From Opitutia bacterium (GTDB lineage: Bacteria > Verrucomicrobiota > Verrucomicrobiia > Opitutales > UBA953), in NCBI GenBank assembly GCA_947377865.1, contig CANCHK010000001.1, positions 34,461 through 98,460 of the forward strand: a stretch of DNA of 64,000 bases. Direction: 5' to 3'. Made by a program: the position numbers and the translations under genes. How positions within the stretch are numbered: the first letter of the stretch is position 1; each line of letters begins with the position of its first letter. Below are positions 1-8,116 of this stretch, one piece after another. The notes below the pieces were generated by a model. The model saw nothing but the letters and a program-made list of their open reading frames with translations, did no database searches and was not told where the DNA came from.

Positions 1-1
1 G

Positions 2-367
2 CCCAAGGCCGATGCCCCCAAAGCCGAAACGGCCGTCGCCAAGCCGGCCGCGAAAGCCGCCCCTAAGGCGAAGAAGCTAATGGGCATCCCAGAAATTCCC
101 GAGGGCGTCTCCATCGAGGACGGCGTGAAACTGCAAAACGCGTGGGTCAAGGCCCAGGAGGACCCCTCCCTCAAGGCCGGCGAAGAGAAGCCGAAGGGCG
201 AAGCGGACGGAAAGAAGAAGAAAGTCAGCCCCCGTGCTGCCGCCGACGAAGCCCTTACCAAGGCGATGATGAAGGCCGACCCCTCCCTTAAGCCCGAACT
301 CGTCCGCACGTACCTCGAAGCCTCGCACCAGAAGGCGAAAGACCCGACGAAAGGTAAGAAGAAGTAA
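2..367 (+). CDS. Lys/Ala-rich protein, C-terminal part (5' end outside window)
   Basis: The frame is open from base 2 to the TAA at 365-367, so the gene starts upstream of the window; the ATG at 80 is internal or a late alternative start. The visible part begins with an Ala/Pro/Lys-rich tract (PKADAPKAETAVAKPAAKAA) and continues into a charged helical region ending KGKKK. The segment after IPEGVSIEDG resembles the VSPEDMKKF and VTPEQLNKC segments of the next two genes, and the end KDPTKGKKK resembles the end of the 1693 gene. I read it as the first of three tandem paralogues. No enzymatic motif is seen. Function unknown; probably secreted like its neighbours, but the N-terminus is missing. 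Confidence 0.7.
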   Translation, partial: PKADAPKAETAVAKPAAKAAPKAKKLMGIPEIPEGVSIEDGVKLQNAWVKAQEDPSLKAGEEKPKGEADGKKKKVSPRAAADEALTKAMMKADPSLKPELVRTYLEASHQKAKDPTKGKKK

Positions 368-377
368 GAGAGCCGCA

Positions 378-502
378 GAATCGAAGACTGAGTCGATGAC
401 AGAGGACTGCATCGAGGACAGAATAGACAAAACACCACTCGGCTAAGCCCCGTTTCGCTCGTTCATCAGTCTGCCCTCTGTCATCGACTCCGTCCTCGAT
501 TC
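378..502. repeat. Imperfect inverted repeat in the GAGGACTGAATCGA family
   Basis: The gap between the first two genes holds two 27-base arms (378-404 and 476-502) that match as reverse complements at about 24 positions. They are built from units such as gactgagtcgatgac and tcatcgactccgtcctc. The same units recur near 2510, 34860-34950, 38286-38575, 44985-45075 and 50045-50090. It could fold into a long stem, but no T-run follows, so I do not call it a terminator. Confidence 0.6.
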
Positions 503-524
503 AGCCTTCAATCCTTAATCACTC

Positions 525-1448
525 ATGCGCTTCGTCCTCCTTCTTTTCGCCGCCCTGTTCGCCCTGAGTGGCTTTGCCGCCGACACTCCGGCCGACACCC
601 CGGCGGCTAAGAAGCCTGCCCGCCAGGCCAAAAGCCAGAACCAACTTCCCGACAGCGTCGTCGGGGTTCCTGACGAGGAGTACGCCAAAATCCGCCGAGC
701 GCTGATGATGTCTTACGGCAACGAAACCATCTCGGCCGCCCGCAAGCGCCTCGCCGAGCTCAAGGAACGTACCCGTTTCACCACTGGTCGAAACGAAGCC
801 GAAGACCTCCGTCTGGATTTCGAGAAAGCCCGCGATGAGATGGTAAAAGCGACGCTCGATTCCGTGCTGAAGATCGACCCGTCGATCAACAAGGATTCCG
901 TGGTGTTCACGCTTAACGCCGTCGAAGAGGCCACCAAGAAGCGCGGCCAGGAAGCGACGCAACGGGCCCGCGAGAAAGAAGCCGAGGAGGCAAAGGAGCG
1001 AAAGAAGTCTGCTCCAGAAGCCAAACCCGACACGCCCGGCGCCAAAGCAGATGAATCGAAGCCAATGACGACGGCCCAGCTACTAGCCGACGTTGAAGGC
1101 GTCTCGCCCGAAGACATGAAGAAATTCCGCGTTGCCGCCCTCGCCGCCCAGAAGGACCCTCAGGTTAAAGAACTGAAAGCCAAGCAGAACGAAATGCGTA
1201 AGCAGGCTGAGTTCGCCTCTGTCGACGAGAAGAAGAATATGCGCAGCGACTTCGAAGTCCTAACGGCGGACATGCGTAAGGCCAACATCGCTGCCATCGG
1301 TAAGGCAGCCCCTTCCCTCGCCAAGGAAACCCTTGAAAAGATCATGGAAGCCATCGAAGAGCGCACCAAGACTGCGGCCTCAAAAAAGGCGACGACCAAG
1401 TCCACCAAGACCCCGCTCAAGCCCTTCCCGTTCGGGGATAAGAAGTGA
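525..1448 (+). CDS. Secreted Lys-rich helical protein with two internal repeats
   Basis: 307 residues. The start at 525 gives a clear signal peptide (MRFVLLLFAALFALSGFA). After a low-complexity linker there are two copies of a roughly 85-residue helical unit, about residues 45-140 and 185-290. Each begins with an acidic VP/SPE(D/E) segment, runs through K-x-L-A-E-L-K-type heptads, contains a (D/E)EKKN or NEAED step followed by R-x-D-F-E, and ends in an AxEER or AVEEA helix. The units are separated by a KEAEEAKERKKSAPEAK linker. The second unit matches the single unit of the gene at 1693, so the two genes are paralogues. No cysteines or catalytic motif are evident. A periplasmic helical scaffold or chaperone-like role is possible but unproven. 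It is not a family I recognise. Confidence 0.75.
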   Translation: MRFVLLLFAALFALSGFAADTPADTPAAKKPARQAKSQNQLPDSVVGVPDEEYAKIRRALMMSYGNETISAARKRLAELKERTRFTTGRNEAEDLRLDFEKARDEMVKATLDSVLKIDPSINKDSVVFTLNAVEEATKKRGQEATQRAREKEAEEAKERKKSAPEAKPDTPGAKADESKPMTTAQLLADVEGVSPEDMKKFRVAALAAQKDPQVKELKAKQNEMRKQAEFASVDEKKNMRSDFEVLTADMRKANIAAIGKAAPSLAKETLEKIMEAIEERTKTAASKKATTKSTKTPLKPFPFGDKK

Positions 1449-1480
1449 GACGCGGCGCCAAGGACGCCGCGAGGGGTAGG

Positions 1481-1606
1481 GGTAGGGGTAGGGACACGGA
1501 CAGGAGCCAAGCATGAGGCAAGTCTCGGGGACAGCTACAGGCTACTCTGCCCTGCGTCTGGATCTGCCCCTAGGTATCGAAACCTGTCCGTGTCCCTACC
1601 CCTACC
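1481..1606. repeat. Perfect 24-bp inverted repeat of GGGGTA units
   Basis: Arms at 1481-1504 and 1583-1606 are exact reverse complements over 24 bases, starting ggtaggggtagggacacgg, with 78 bases between them. The left arm extends a (GGGGTA)3 telomere-like tract. A smaller hairpin (cgcggcg/cgccgcg, about 1451-1471) sits directly after the stop of the preceding gene and may help end its transcript, though no T-tract follows. Confidence 0.65.
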
Positions 1607-1662
1607 TCTCATCAAACATCCATTCAGCCCTCTTGTTTAGTATCAACTTCCCCCCGTTGTTG

Positions 1663-1680
1663 GGGTTAACTTTATAACCC
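1663..1680 (+). promoter_or_regulatory. Candidate operator or promoter before the 1693 gene
   Basis: GGGTTA-N6-TAACCC is a perfect 6-base inverted repeat that overlaps a TATAAC hexamer. It ends 12 bases before the ATG at 1693. No convincing -35 box stands at the right spacing, so this may be an operator or a weak promoter with a very short leader. Confidence 0.3.
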
Positions 1681-1692
1681 TCCCCTACCCCT

Positions 1693-2241
1693 ATGAATAA
1701 GCTCTTCCCCCTGCTCTTTGCCGCCGCCATCGGTTCCGCCGCGACCTACTTCGTGATGGACGCTCGGCATTCCGCCGCTGTTCCCGCCGCGACTATCGCC
1801 GTCGAGAAGACCCCCACCCCCAAGTTCGCCGGAAAGTCCGCGACCCCCAGTGCCGAGACTCCAGCCTCAGACAGCCCGCGCAAATCCGGTGGCTCAAAGT
1901 TCGCCGGCAAAGGAAGCTTCCTTCCCGAAGAGATCGACGGCGTCACGCCTGAGCAGCTCAACAAGTGCAAGACGGCCATGTTTAAGACCTTCCAGGACGA
2001 AGGCGTCAAAGCCGCCCGCGAAAAGCTAACCGAACTCCGCAAGGAAGCCGAATATGCTTCCGACGACGAGAAGAAGAACCTGCGCACGCAATTCGAAGAT
2101 GCCATGCTGGAAGTCCGCAAGGCGACCAAGGTCGCCATGATGGCAGCCGACGCCGATATCACCGACGACGCTGCCGACAAGGTCTTGGACGCCGTCGAAG
2201 AGCGCCTGAAGCAGCGCATGCAAAACGGTAAGAAGAAGTAA
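1693..2241 (+). CDS. Secreted or membrane-anchored Lys-rich helical protein, single repeat
   Basis: 182 residues. The N-terminus (MNKLFPLLFAAAIGSAATYF) is a signal peptide or anchor. A Ser/Pro/Lys linker follows, with FAGK occurring three times, then one copy (about residues 80-175) of the helical unit seen twice in the 525 gene (VTPEQLNKCKTAM, DDEKKNLRTQFEDAM, AVEERLKQ), then a GKKK tail. The ATG follows a C-rich leader (ccctacccct) and no purine ribosome-binding site is visible. Its position and shared unit suggest tandem duplication with the two upstream genes. Function unknown. Confidence 0.75.
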   Translation: MNKLFPLLFAAAIGSAATYFVMDARHSAAVPAATIAVEKTPTPKFAGKSATPSAETPASDSPRKSGGSKFAGKGSFLPEEIDGVTPEQLNKCKTAMFKTFQDEGVKAAREKLTELRKEAEYASDDEKKNLRTQFEDAMLEVRKATKVAMMAADADITDDAADKVLDAVEERLKQRMQNGKKK

Positions 2242-2274
2242 TCGAAAAACAGAGGGGTGGGCTGACTGAATACA

Positions 2275-2431
2275 AGGGGTAGGGCTGACCACCCTTGGTC
2301 AGCCGTGTCTTTAGGTAGGGGCGCGACTGCGTCGCGTCCGTTCGCCGGGGAACGTGCGAATCACCGGGCATAATCCTTGGGCCCAGCCGACATCCTCAAC
2401 CCACGGACGCCACGCAGTGGCGCCCCTACCC
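2275..2431. repeat. Mosaic hairpin element, about 119 bp, plus a short extra hairpin
   Basis: Bases 2275-2304 hold ggggtaggg followed by a hairpin with ggctgacc/ggtcagcc arms. The main element at 2313-2431 starts with ggtagggg and the stem gcgcgactgcgtcgcgt, runs through a roughly 65-base core, and ends with the hairpin cgccacgcagtggcg and ccctaccc. The same left stem is found at 41281, 44829 and 45809. Together with the motifs at 2453 and 2510 this fills the 2242-2630 gap. Confidence 0.75.
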
Positions 2432-2452
2432 AAGACAAAAGATACCCACCAA

Positions 2453-2530
2453 AAGGGGGACCGGAGACTGGATGGTTAGCTGGAGGGGGTCGTTTCCCTC
2501 TGTCATCCGCCATCGATTCAGCCCTCTTGC
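2453..2530. repeat. CCGGAGAC motif copy and GATTCAGCCCTC unit
   Basis: aaagggggaccggagact at 2453 is a copy of the CAAAGGG..CCGGAGACCGG motif found at least nine times here in both orientations. At 2507-2530 tcatccgccatcgattcag is a unit of the GAGGACTGAATCGA family in reverse orientation. Neither looks coding. Confidence 0.55.
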
Positions 2531-2630
2531 ATACCACCTCCCCTGTCCGATTCCGCCCATGGATTCCATTTTTCCGACCTAACCCCATTCAGTCTGGAAC
2601 TCCCCCGACCGAATGGCATCTAATACCCCC

Positions 2631-4997
2631 ATGTCCCCTCGCGTCCTTTCCCTCCTCGGATTGTCCCTGCTGGCCACCGTCTCCGGCCGTGCCCAGTCCG
2701 CCGACACGGTCTTCATCGAAGCCGAGTCCCTTGCCTCGCATGGCGGCTGGAAACTCGACACTTCCTTCACAAACATTGTCGGTTCGCCTTACCTTCTGGC
2801 CCACGGTCTGGGTAAGCCCGTCGCCGACGCCACGGGCTCGGTCCATATCGAGTCTGCCGGCGAATACCGCGTCTGGGTGCGCACCAAGGATTGGGTTGCC
2901 CACTGGAACGCCCCTGGTACGCCCGGACGATTCCAACTCATCGTCAACGGACAGCCCGTCGCCGCCGAGTTCGGCACCAAGGGCGCCGAGTGGAATTGGC
3001 AAGAAGGCGGCAAGGTCACCCTACCCGCGGGCGATGTGAAGCTCGCGCTCCATGACCTGACCGGTTTTGCAGGCCGTGCCGACGCCATCCTTTTCAGCAA
3101 GGACACCTCCTTTACCCCGCCCGAAGGCGAAGCGCTCGTCGCCGCCCGTTCGAAGTGGAACAACCCCAAGGGCCCTGAAGACCAAGGTGAGTTCGATCTC
3201 GTCGTCGTCGGCGGTGGTTACGGCGGCATGGGCGCGGCGCTCTCCGCCTCTCGTCAGTCTCTCAAGGTAGCCTTCATCCAAGATCGTTTCGTGCTCGGCG
3301 GTAACGGCAGCTCCGAAATCGGCGTCTGGGCGATGGGCGGCACCACCCGCGGCAAGTACCCTCACCTCGGCGAGATCATCGAGGAGATCGGTGATCGTTC
3401 GACCGATAGCCCTGGCCGCGTCGACAGCTTCGGCGACGACCTCAAGGAAAAGGTTGTTCGGAACGAGAAGAACATCACCCTCTTCCTCGGCCACTTCGCC
3501 ACCGGCGTCATCATGGAAGGCAATCGCATCGCCGCCGTGAAGGCCATCGACGTCAAGACCGGCCTCGAGAAGGTCTTCCGCGCGAAGTTCGTGGCAGATA
3601 CCACCGGACACGGCTGGGTCGGCGCCTACGCTGGCGCGAAGTATCAGATCGAAAAGGACAAGCGCATGGGCATGTCCAACATGTGGTTCTATCAGGACGA
3701 AGCGCAGGCCGTCTCCTGGCCTGCCACCCCATGGGCGTTACCGCTCGAGCTCGGCGACTTCCCTCCCCTCAATAAGTCCAAGGCAAAGATTGATGATAAG
3801 CCCTTCATGAAGGCCGAATGGTTCTGGGAATCTGGATTCGACCAGGACCCGATCAATGGCCTCGAGTATATCCGTGACTGGAATTTCCGTGCGATCTACG
3901 GCGCCTTCTCCGCGCTCAAGAACGGGGCGGAAAAGGATAAGTACGCCCACGCCGACCTCAAGTGGGCCTCCCACGTCGGCGGCCCGCGCGAATCCCGCCT
4001 GCTCACGGGTGATATCGTGCTGAACAAGCAGGACATCATCACGCGCAAGGAGTTCGACGACGGCTGCGTGCCGACCACCTGGGACATCGACCTCCACTAC
4101 GCCCGCGAACAGTACGCCAAGAAATTCCCGGAAAACCCGTTCATCTCACGCGCTGCCTTCGGCTACGTCGGCGCGGACGGCAAAGGCATCGCCGCCGTGG
4201 ACCGTCGCAACGGCTACCCGCTGCCCTACCGCCTGTTCTACTCCGAGAACATCGGCAACCTCTTCATGGCCGGCCGACATATCTCCGTCACACATGAGGC
4301 CCTCGGCACCGTCCGCGTGATGCGCACCATCGGCATGATGGGCGAGGTCGTCGGCAAAGCGGCCTACCTCGCCGTACGTGAGAACAGCGATCCGCGCGGC
4401 GTCTACCAGAAGCACCTCCCTGACCTCCTCAAGCTCCTGGAACAGCCTGGCCGCATGCGTCGCAGCGACCTGCGCTCGGACCTCTTCCTCGATACCTCGA
4501 TTGCCGACTATAAGGAACTCCCCGTCGGCCGCATGAACCTTGATCTCACCAAGGGAACTCCGTCGAAGCTCAGCGAGGACGATGTCAAAGAACTCGCCAA
4601 ACTCGGGGGTATCGTCGTCGACGACGCGCAGGCGAAGTACGAAGGCAAGTGGACCGAAGGCCACGGCCTCGCCCACCTCGGCGCGGGCTACCACTATGCC
4701 TCCGGCTCCGGCAATCGCGCCACCTACACTTTCGAGGTCAAGGACGCCGGTAAGTACGAGCTCCGCGGCTACTGGCAGGGCCACGAGAACCGCTCGGGCA
4801 ACTCCTTGCTGACGATTAACCGAGCTGGCGAGAAGCCCGTCACCCTCCGCCTCAACCAGAAGGTCGGCGAAATCGAACAGGCCAATAAGCTCGGCAAGTT
4901 CCAGTTCGCCGCCGGCACTCACACGCTCGTGCTTTCTACCGAAGGCGCCAAGGGCAGCGTGCAGGCCGACGCCTTCCAGCTGGTCCTCGCCGACTAA
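2631..4997 (+). CDS. Secreted FAD-dependent oxidoreductase with C-terminal golvesin-like domain
   Basis: The open frame starts at 2613, but I prefer the ATG at 2631: it follows a taataccccc leader like other genes here and yields a clean signal peptide (MSPRVLSLLGLSLLATVSG). Domains, in residues from 2631: a beta-rich N-terminal region (about 25-175, FIEAESL..GGW) like carbohydrate-associated modules; an FAD-binding Rossmann core with VVVGGGYGGMGAA near 190 and LGGNGSSEIG near 222, typical of the FAD_oxidored (PF12831-type) family; and a C-terminal domain (about 665-788, YEGKW..GAGYHYASG..ATYTF) resembling golvesin/xanthan-lyase accessory domains. The substrate is unknown; secreted members of this family sit in polysaccharide and sugar-acid contexts. 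The next gene starts 3 bases after its stop, so the two are probably cotranscribed and may exchange electrons. Confidence 0.85.
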   Translation: MSPRVLSLLGLSLLATVSGRAQSADTVFIEAESLASHGGWKLDTSFTNIVGSPYLLAHGLGKPVADATGSVHIESAGEYRVWVRTKDWVAHWNAPGTPGRFQLIVNGQPVAAEFGTKGAEWNWQEGGKVTLPAGDVKLALHDLTGFAGRADAILFSKDTSFTPPEGEALVAARSKWNNPKGPEDQGEFDLVVVGGGYGGMGAALSASRQSLKVAFIQDRFVLGGNGSSEIGVWAMGGTTRGKYPHLGEIIEEIGDRSTDSPGRVDSFGDDLKEKVVRNEKNITLFLGHFATGVIMEGNRIAAVKAIDVKTGLEKVFRAKFVADTTGHGWVGAYAGAKYQIEKDKRMGMSNMWFYQDEAQAVSWPATPWALPLELGDFPPLNKSKAKIDDKPFMKAEWFWESGFDQDPINGLEYIRDWNFRAIYGAFSALKNGAEKDKYAHADLKWASHVGGPRESRLLTGDIVLNKQDIITRKEFDDGCVPTTWDIDLHYAREQYAKKFPENPFISRAAFGYVGADGKGIAAVDRRNGYPLPYRLFYSENIGNLFMAGRHISVTHEALGTVRVMRTIGMMGEVVGKAAYLAVRENSDPRGVYQKHLPDLLKLLEQPGRMRRSDLRSDLFLDTSIADYKELPVGRMNLDLTKGTPSKLSEDDVKELAKLGGIVVDDAQAKYEGKWTEGHGLAHLGAGYHYASGSGNRATYTFEVKDAGKYELRGYWQGHENRSGNSLLTINRAGEKPVTLRLNQKVGEIEQANKLGKFQFAAGTHTLVLSTEGAKGSVQADAFQLVLAD

Positions 4998-5000
4998 CGG

Positions 5001-7619
5001 ATGCCGTCGCCCCGCGTCAGCGCCTGGCTGGTCAAAGGCTGGCGTCTCACGGCGCTGGTACTGGCCGCCCTGCTCCTGCAACGCACGACGCCGCTCACGG
5101 AATCGGCGCTGACACGTCTGGGGCTCGACGACGCCAAGGCGTTCTTCCCTGGCGCCAAGCGCCTGAAGTCCGGCCCTAACCAGACACTGCTGGTCCAGGA
5201 CCAATACGGCAACCGCCTCGGACGGCTGGTCACAACTTCGCCCGACGCCGACAGCATCCTCGGCTACTCCGGCCCAAGCAACGTGCTCGTCGCACTGGAC
5301 AACCAGGAGAAGATCGTCGGCACCCGTATCATTTCCAGCGACGACACCCCGGAACACGTCGACGAACTGCGAGGCCGACCGGCGTTCGAGAAGTCATTCA
5401 AAGATTGGCGCCCCACAACGCAACCGGCGCCGAAGCTCGAGGCCTACGCGGGCTCGACGCTCACGGCCTATGCGATTACCGAATCGATCCAGAAGCGCCT
5501 GTCTGGGAATTACGTCTCACTGCGCTTCCCCACCGCGCTCTCGCTGAAGGAAGTCCAAGGCGCGGGCTTTGCTGACGCCACCAGCTTCGAACCCAACGTC
5601 CCTCGCCTCGGCTGGAACCTCGTGCGCGGGCCCAATCGCGCGCTGCTCGGCTATGTCGTGCGCTCCTCGCCTTCGGCGGACGAAGTCATCGGCTACGCCG
5701 GCCCGAGCGAGACGCTCATCGCGGTGGAACCCGACGGCCTCCGCCTCCGCAAGGTCATGTTGCGCTCGACCTACGATACCTCGGAATATGTCAGCCGCAT
5801 CAAGGACCAGGAACCCGACCCCCAGGGTCGGACCTTCTTCAAGGAGCTGACGAAGTGGAACACGCGCGAGTGGGCCGAATTCGACTTCCGCAAAGGCGAG
5901 CTCGATACCGTCGCCGGCGCAACGCTCACCAGTTACGCCATCGCCAAGGGACTCCAGACGCGCTTCGCCGATGACGCGCATGGCGGACATCGCGAGAAGC
6001 AGGACTCCCGGCAGCGCCTCCAGACCGCGGCACTCTGGTGCTTCCTCGTCGGCGCCTTGCTGATGACCTTCACGCCGCTGCATGGCCGGCCTGTCGTCCG
6101 GACCATCTGGCAAGTCCTGCTTGTCGGTGGCCTTGGCCTCTGGCTCGGCCAACTGCTTTCCCTCTCCCTCTTCGCCGGCTGGGCCCGTCACGGCATCCCT
6201 TGGAGCCAAGCGCCCGCCCTGCTCATACTCGGAGCCGTCGCCCTACTCGTCCCCTGGGGTTCCCGACGTCAACTCTACTGCCACCATGCCTGCCCCCATG
6301 GGGCCGCCCAGGAGCTCCTCGGCGGCTTTAAGAGGCTCCATCTTACCGTCCCCGCTCACTGGCATGCCTGGCTGGGCAAAGTGCCTGCCATCGCCCTTGC
6401 CGGGGCCTTTCTGGCCGCCTTGGCCTGGCCGCGTTGGAGCCTGGGCCAAGCCGAACCCTTTGACGCCTGGATTCTAGGAGTCGGGGTGGCCATTCCGCTA
6501 ACCTTGGCCGTGGTAGGGTTGGTCGCCGCAGTTTTCGTTCCGCAAGCCTACTGTAAATATGGCTGCCCGACTGGCGCCCTCTTCAAATTCGTCCGCTCCG
6601 CGAACCAGGCCGAGTCTTGGGGGCGCCGTGACATCTGGGCAGGTCTCATCCTTGCGCTGGGAGCCGTCGTAACATTCCTACCCCGCTCGGAGTTAGCCGA
6701 AGAAGGACCTGCGGAGACCTCGGCGCGCCAGGCCATCACCGAACTACACGGAGCGGCTTTCGGCACGACTTGGACGGTGAAGGTGCGTGGTAGCGACGTC
6801 GATGCCGAGATCCTCAAGCGCGAGCTCGAAGCCGAGATCAACCGCGTCGAGTTCTCGCTCTCGCATTGGCGCGAATCTTCCGTGACCGCTGACTTCAACC
6901 ACCTTGAGTCCACGCAGCCCTTCGGCATCTCGGGAGAACTCGCTGACACCGTCGAATTCGCCCTGAAACTCAGCGCCGCCTCCGATGGCATGTACGATAT
7001 CACGGTCGCTCCGTTGACGAACCTCTGGGGCTATGGCCCATCGGGCAAGCAACCCGACCCCACGCCGGAACAGATCAAGGCTGCGCTCGTGAAAGTCGGG
7101 TGGCAGAAGCTCAAGCTCGATAAGGAGAACCTCTCTCTGGCCAAGAGTCACGAAGGGGTGAACCTCGACCTCGGCTCCGTGCTGCAGGGCTACGCCGCCG
7201 ACCGTGCCGCGGCAATCCTCCGCGCCCAAGGACAGAACGACTTCCTGATCGAGGTCGGAGGCGAGATCCTCGCGGCCGGGTCGTGGCGCGTGGGCATCGA
7301 AGACCCTTTCAATCCGCGGCTGATGCTGCAGACAATGCTACTGTCGGACCGAGCGCTCAGCACCTCTGGACTTTACCGCGCCAAAAAGCTGGCCGCCGGC
7401 AAGCCCGTCTCGCACATCCTCTCGCCCAAGACCGGACGACCCGTGGAGCCCACGCTCGAGATGGCCGTGGTATATCACGAAAGCTGCTTCCAGGCGGACG
7501 GTTGGTCGACCGCGCTGATGGCGGCTGGATTCACGCAGGCCAAAATCATCGCCCAGCGCGAACAGCTTGACGTCATCCTCGTCACCCCGGACAAGAAGGT
7601 GTGGCGAAGCGGTAAGTGA
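5001..7619 (+). CDS. Membrane redox fusion: two FMN-binding domains, NosR/NapH-like [4Fe-4S] domain, ApbE flavin transferase
   Basis: 872 residues. One N-terminal membrane segment (about 12-30) is followed by two tandem FMN_bind domains. Their flavinylation motifs are AGSTLT near 149 and AGATLT near 304; in this family flavin is attached through phosphate to the Thr. A block of about six membrane helices (340-565) carries two Cys motifs, CHHACP near 426 and CKYGCP near 518, like NosR/NapH polyferredoxins. The last 300 residues are an ApbE (FAD:protein FMN transferase) domain with GxxLQGYAAD, EVGGEIL and DGWST, the last fitting the metal-binding D-x3-T. The usual HxxDPxTG motif reads HILSPKTG, with Ser for Asp. 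The protein could therefore flavinylate its own FMN_bind domains. It likely links a quinone pool or cytosolic donor to a periplasmic acceptor such as the upstream oxidoreductase (inference). Confidence 0.85.
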   Translation: MPSPRVSAWLVKGWRLTALVLAALLLQRTTPLTESALTRLGLDDAKAFFPGAKRLKSGPNQTLLVQDQYGNRLGRLVTTSPDADSILGYSGPSNVLVALDNQEKIVGTRIISSDDTPEHVDELRGRPAFEKSFKDWRPTTQPAPKLEAYAGSTLTAYAITESIQKRLSGNYVSLRFPTALSLKEVQGAGFADATSFEPNVPRLGWNLVRGPNRALLGYVVRSSPSADEVIGYAGPSETLIAVEPDGLRLRKVMLRSTYDTSEYVSRIKDQEPDPQGRTFFKELTKWNTREWAEFDFRKGELDTVAGATLTSYAIAKGLQTRFADDAHGGHREKQDSRQRLQTAALWCFLVGALLMTFTPLHGRPVVRTIWQVLLVGGLGLWLGQLLSLSLFAGWARHGIPWSQAPALLILGAVALLVPWGSRRQLYCHHACPHGAAQELLGGFKRLHLTVPAHWHAWLGKVPAIALAGAFLAALAWPRWSLGQAEPFDAWILGVGVAIPLTLAVVGLVAAVFVPQAYCKYGCPTGALFKFVRSANQAESWGRRDIWAGLILALGAVVTFLPRSELAEEGPAETSARQAITELHGAAFGTTWTVKVRGSDVDAEILKRELEAEINRVEFSLSHWRESSVTADFNHLESTQPFGISGELADTVEFALKLSAASDGMYDITVAPLTNLWGYGPSGKQPDPTPEQIKAALVKVGWQKLKLDKENLSLAKSHEGVNLDLGSVLQGYAADRAAAILRAQGQNDFLIEVGGEILAAGSWRVGIEDPFNPRLMLQTMLLSDRALSTSGLYRAKKLAAGKPVSHILSPKTGRPVEPTLEMAVVYHESCFQADGWSTALMAAGFTQAKIIAQREQLDVILVTPDKKVWRSGK

Positions 7620-7633
7620 GGACTGATTTAATT

Positions 7634-7900
7634 AGGTATCGGCGGTTGGCGGTTAGCGGTCGGCGGTTGGAGAAAGACAGCGCGCCAAAGGGGGACCGGA
7701 GACCGGATGGTATTTTCGGGTCTCAGGTCTCGGCTGCAGGTACGGGGACAGGATCAGGTTCGGGAATCAGTCCCGGGCCCCGAACCTGCATCTGCTCACC
7801 CGTACCCGGTTCCCGATCACCGAGACCTGAAAAATGCGAGCCCCCGCCAATTATCCGGTCTCCGGTTTCCCTTTGAGTTTCGTCTGTGTTCCCAACCGCT
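7634..7900. repeat. Composite intergenic repeat (GGTTAGCGG, CCGGAGAC and GGTCTCAGGTCTCGG modules)
   Basis: The segment reads as a string of modules: a ggcggttggcggttagcgg run (7640-7672), a CAAAGGG..CCGGAGACCGG motif (7686-7710), ggtctcaggtctcggctgc, a gtacccggttcccgatcac stretch, the CCGGAGAC motif in reverse (7835-7877), and ttcccaaccgctgcc. Bases 38580-38760 carry the same modules (cccgtacccggctcctgat, gagacctgaaaaatg, ccggtttccgg, cccaaccgctaaccgccaac). ORFs here (7616, 7707, 7723 and others) are not credible genes. Confidence 0.65.
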
Positions 7901-7911
7901 GCCACCTGTCT

Positions 7912-8055
7912 TGGGTAGGGACGGCTCTCCGAGCCGTCCGCACGGCGGGCTCGGAGAGCCACGCCCTACCAGACGCAAGAGCGGCTGACCAAGGGTGGCG
8001 ACCCTACCCAAGGCAAGCACTCTCCCGATACTCCAAACTCGATACTCCATACTCT
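7912..8055. repeat. Mosaic hairpin element and GATACTC run
   Basis: gggtaggg is followed by the 9-bp stem ggacggctc/gagccgtcc, a second hairpin (cgggctcggagagccacg) and ccctacc, then a tgaccaagggtggcgaccctaccc end at 8009. At 8028-8055 there is a short run of gatactc units (gatactccaaactcgatact). These fill the space before the terminator of the giant gene. Confidence 0.65.
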
Positions 8056-8067
8056 AACAACAGGCAC

Positions 8068-8094
8068 AAAAAAAGGGCGGCCGAAGCCGCCCTT
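8068..8094 (-). terminator. Rho-independent terminator of the giant gene
   Basis: On the minus strand aagggcggc-TTCG-gccgccctt forms a 9-bp stem closed by a UUCG tetraloop. It is followed by seven T residues and lies 23 bases after the stop codon of the 8117-33835 gene. The structure is textbook and the direction clear. Confidence 0.92.
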
Positions 8095-8116
8095 CCCTGT
8101 CGAGTCACCTGACTGC

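Noticed and set aside
1471-1500. True telomere or replicon end
   Set aside because: GGGGTA tracts are scattered inside the window on both strands rather than at an end, and genes continue on both sides.
4146-5357. 403-residue minus-strand ORF across the oxidoreductase/redox-fusion junction
   Set aside because: It overlaps two well-supported plus-strand genes and shows only Glu/Val/Leu-rich shadow composition.
7616-8112. Small ORFs in the gap after the redox fusion (86, 93, 92, 79 residues)
   Set aside because: All run through repeat modules and have no start context or conserved feature.
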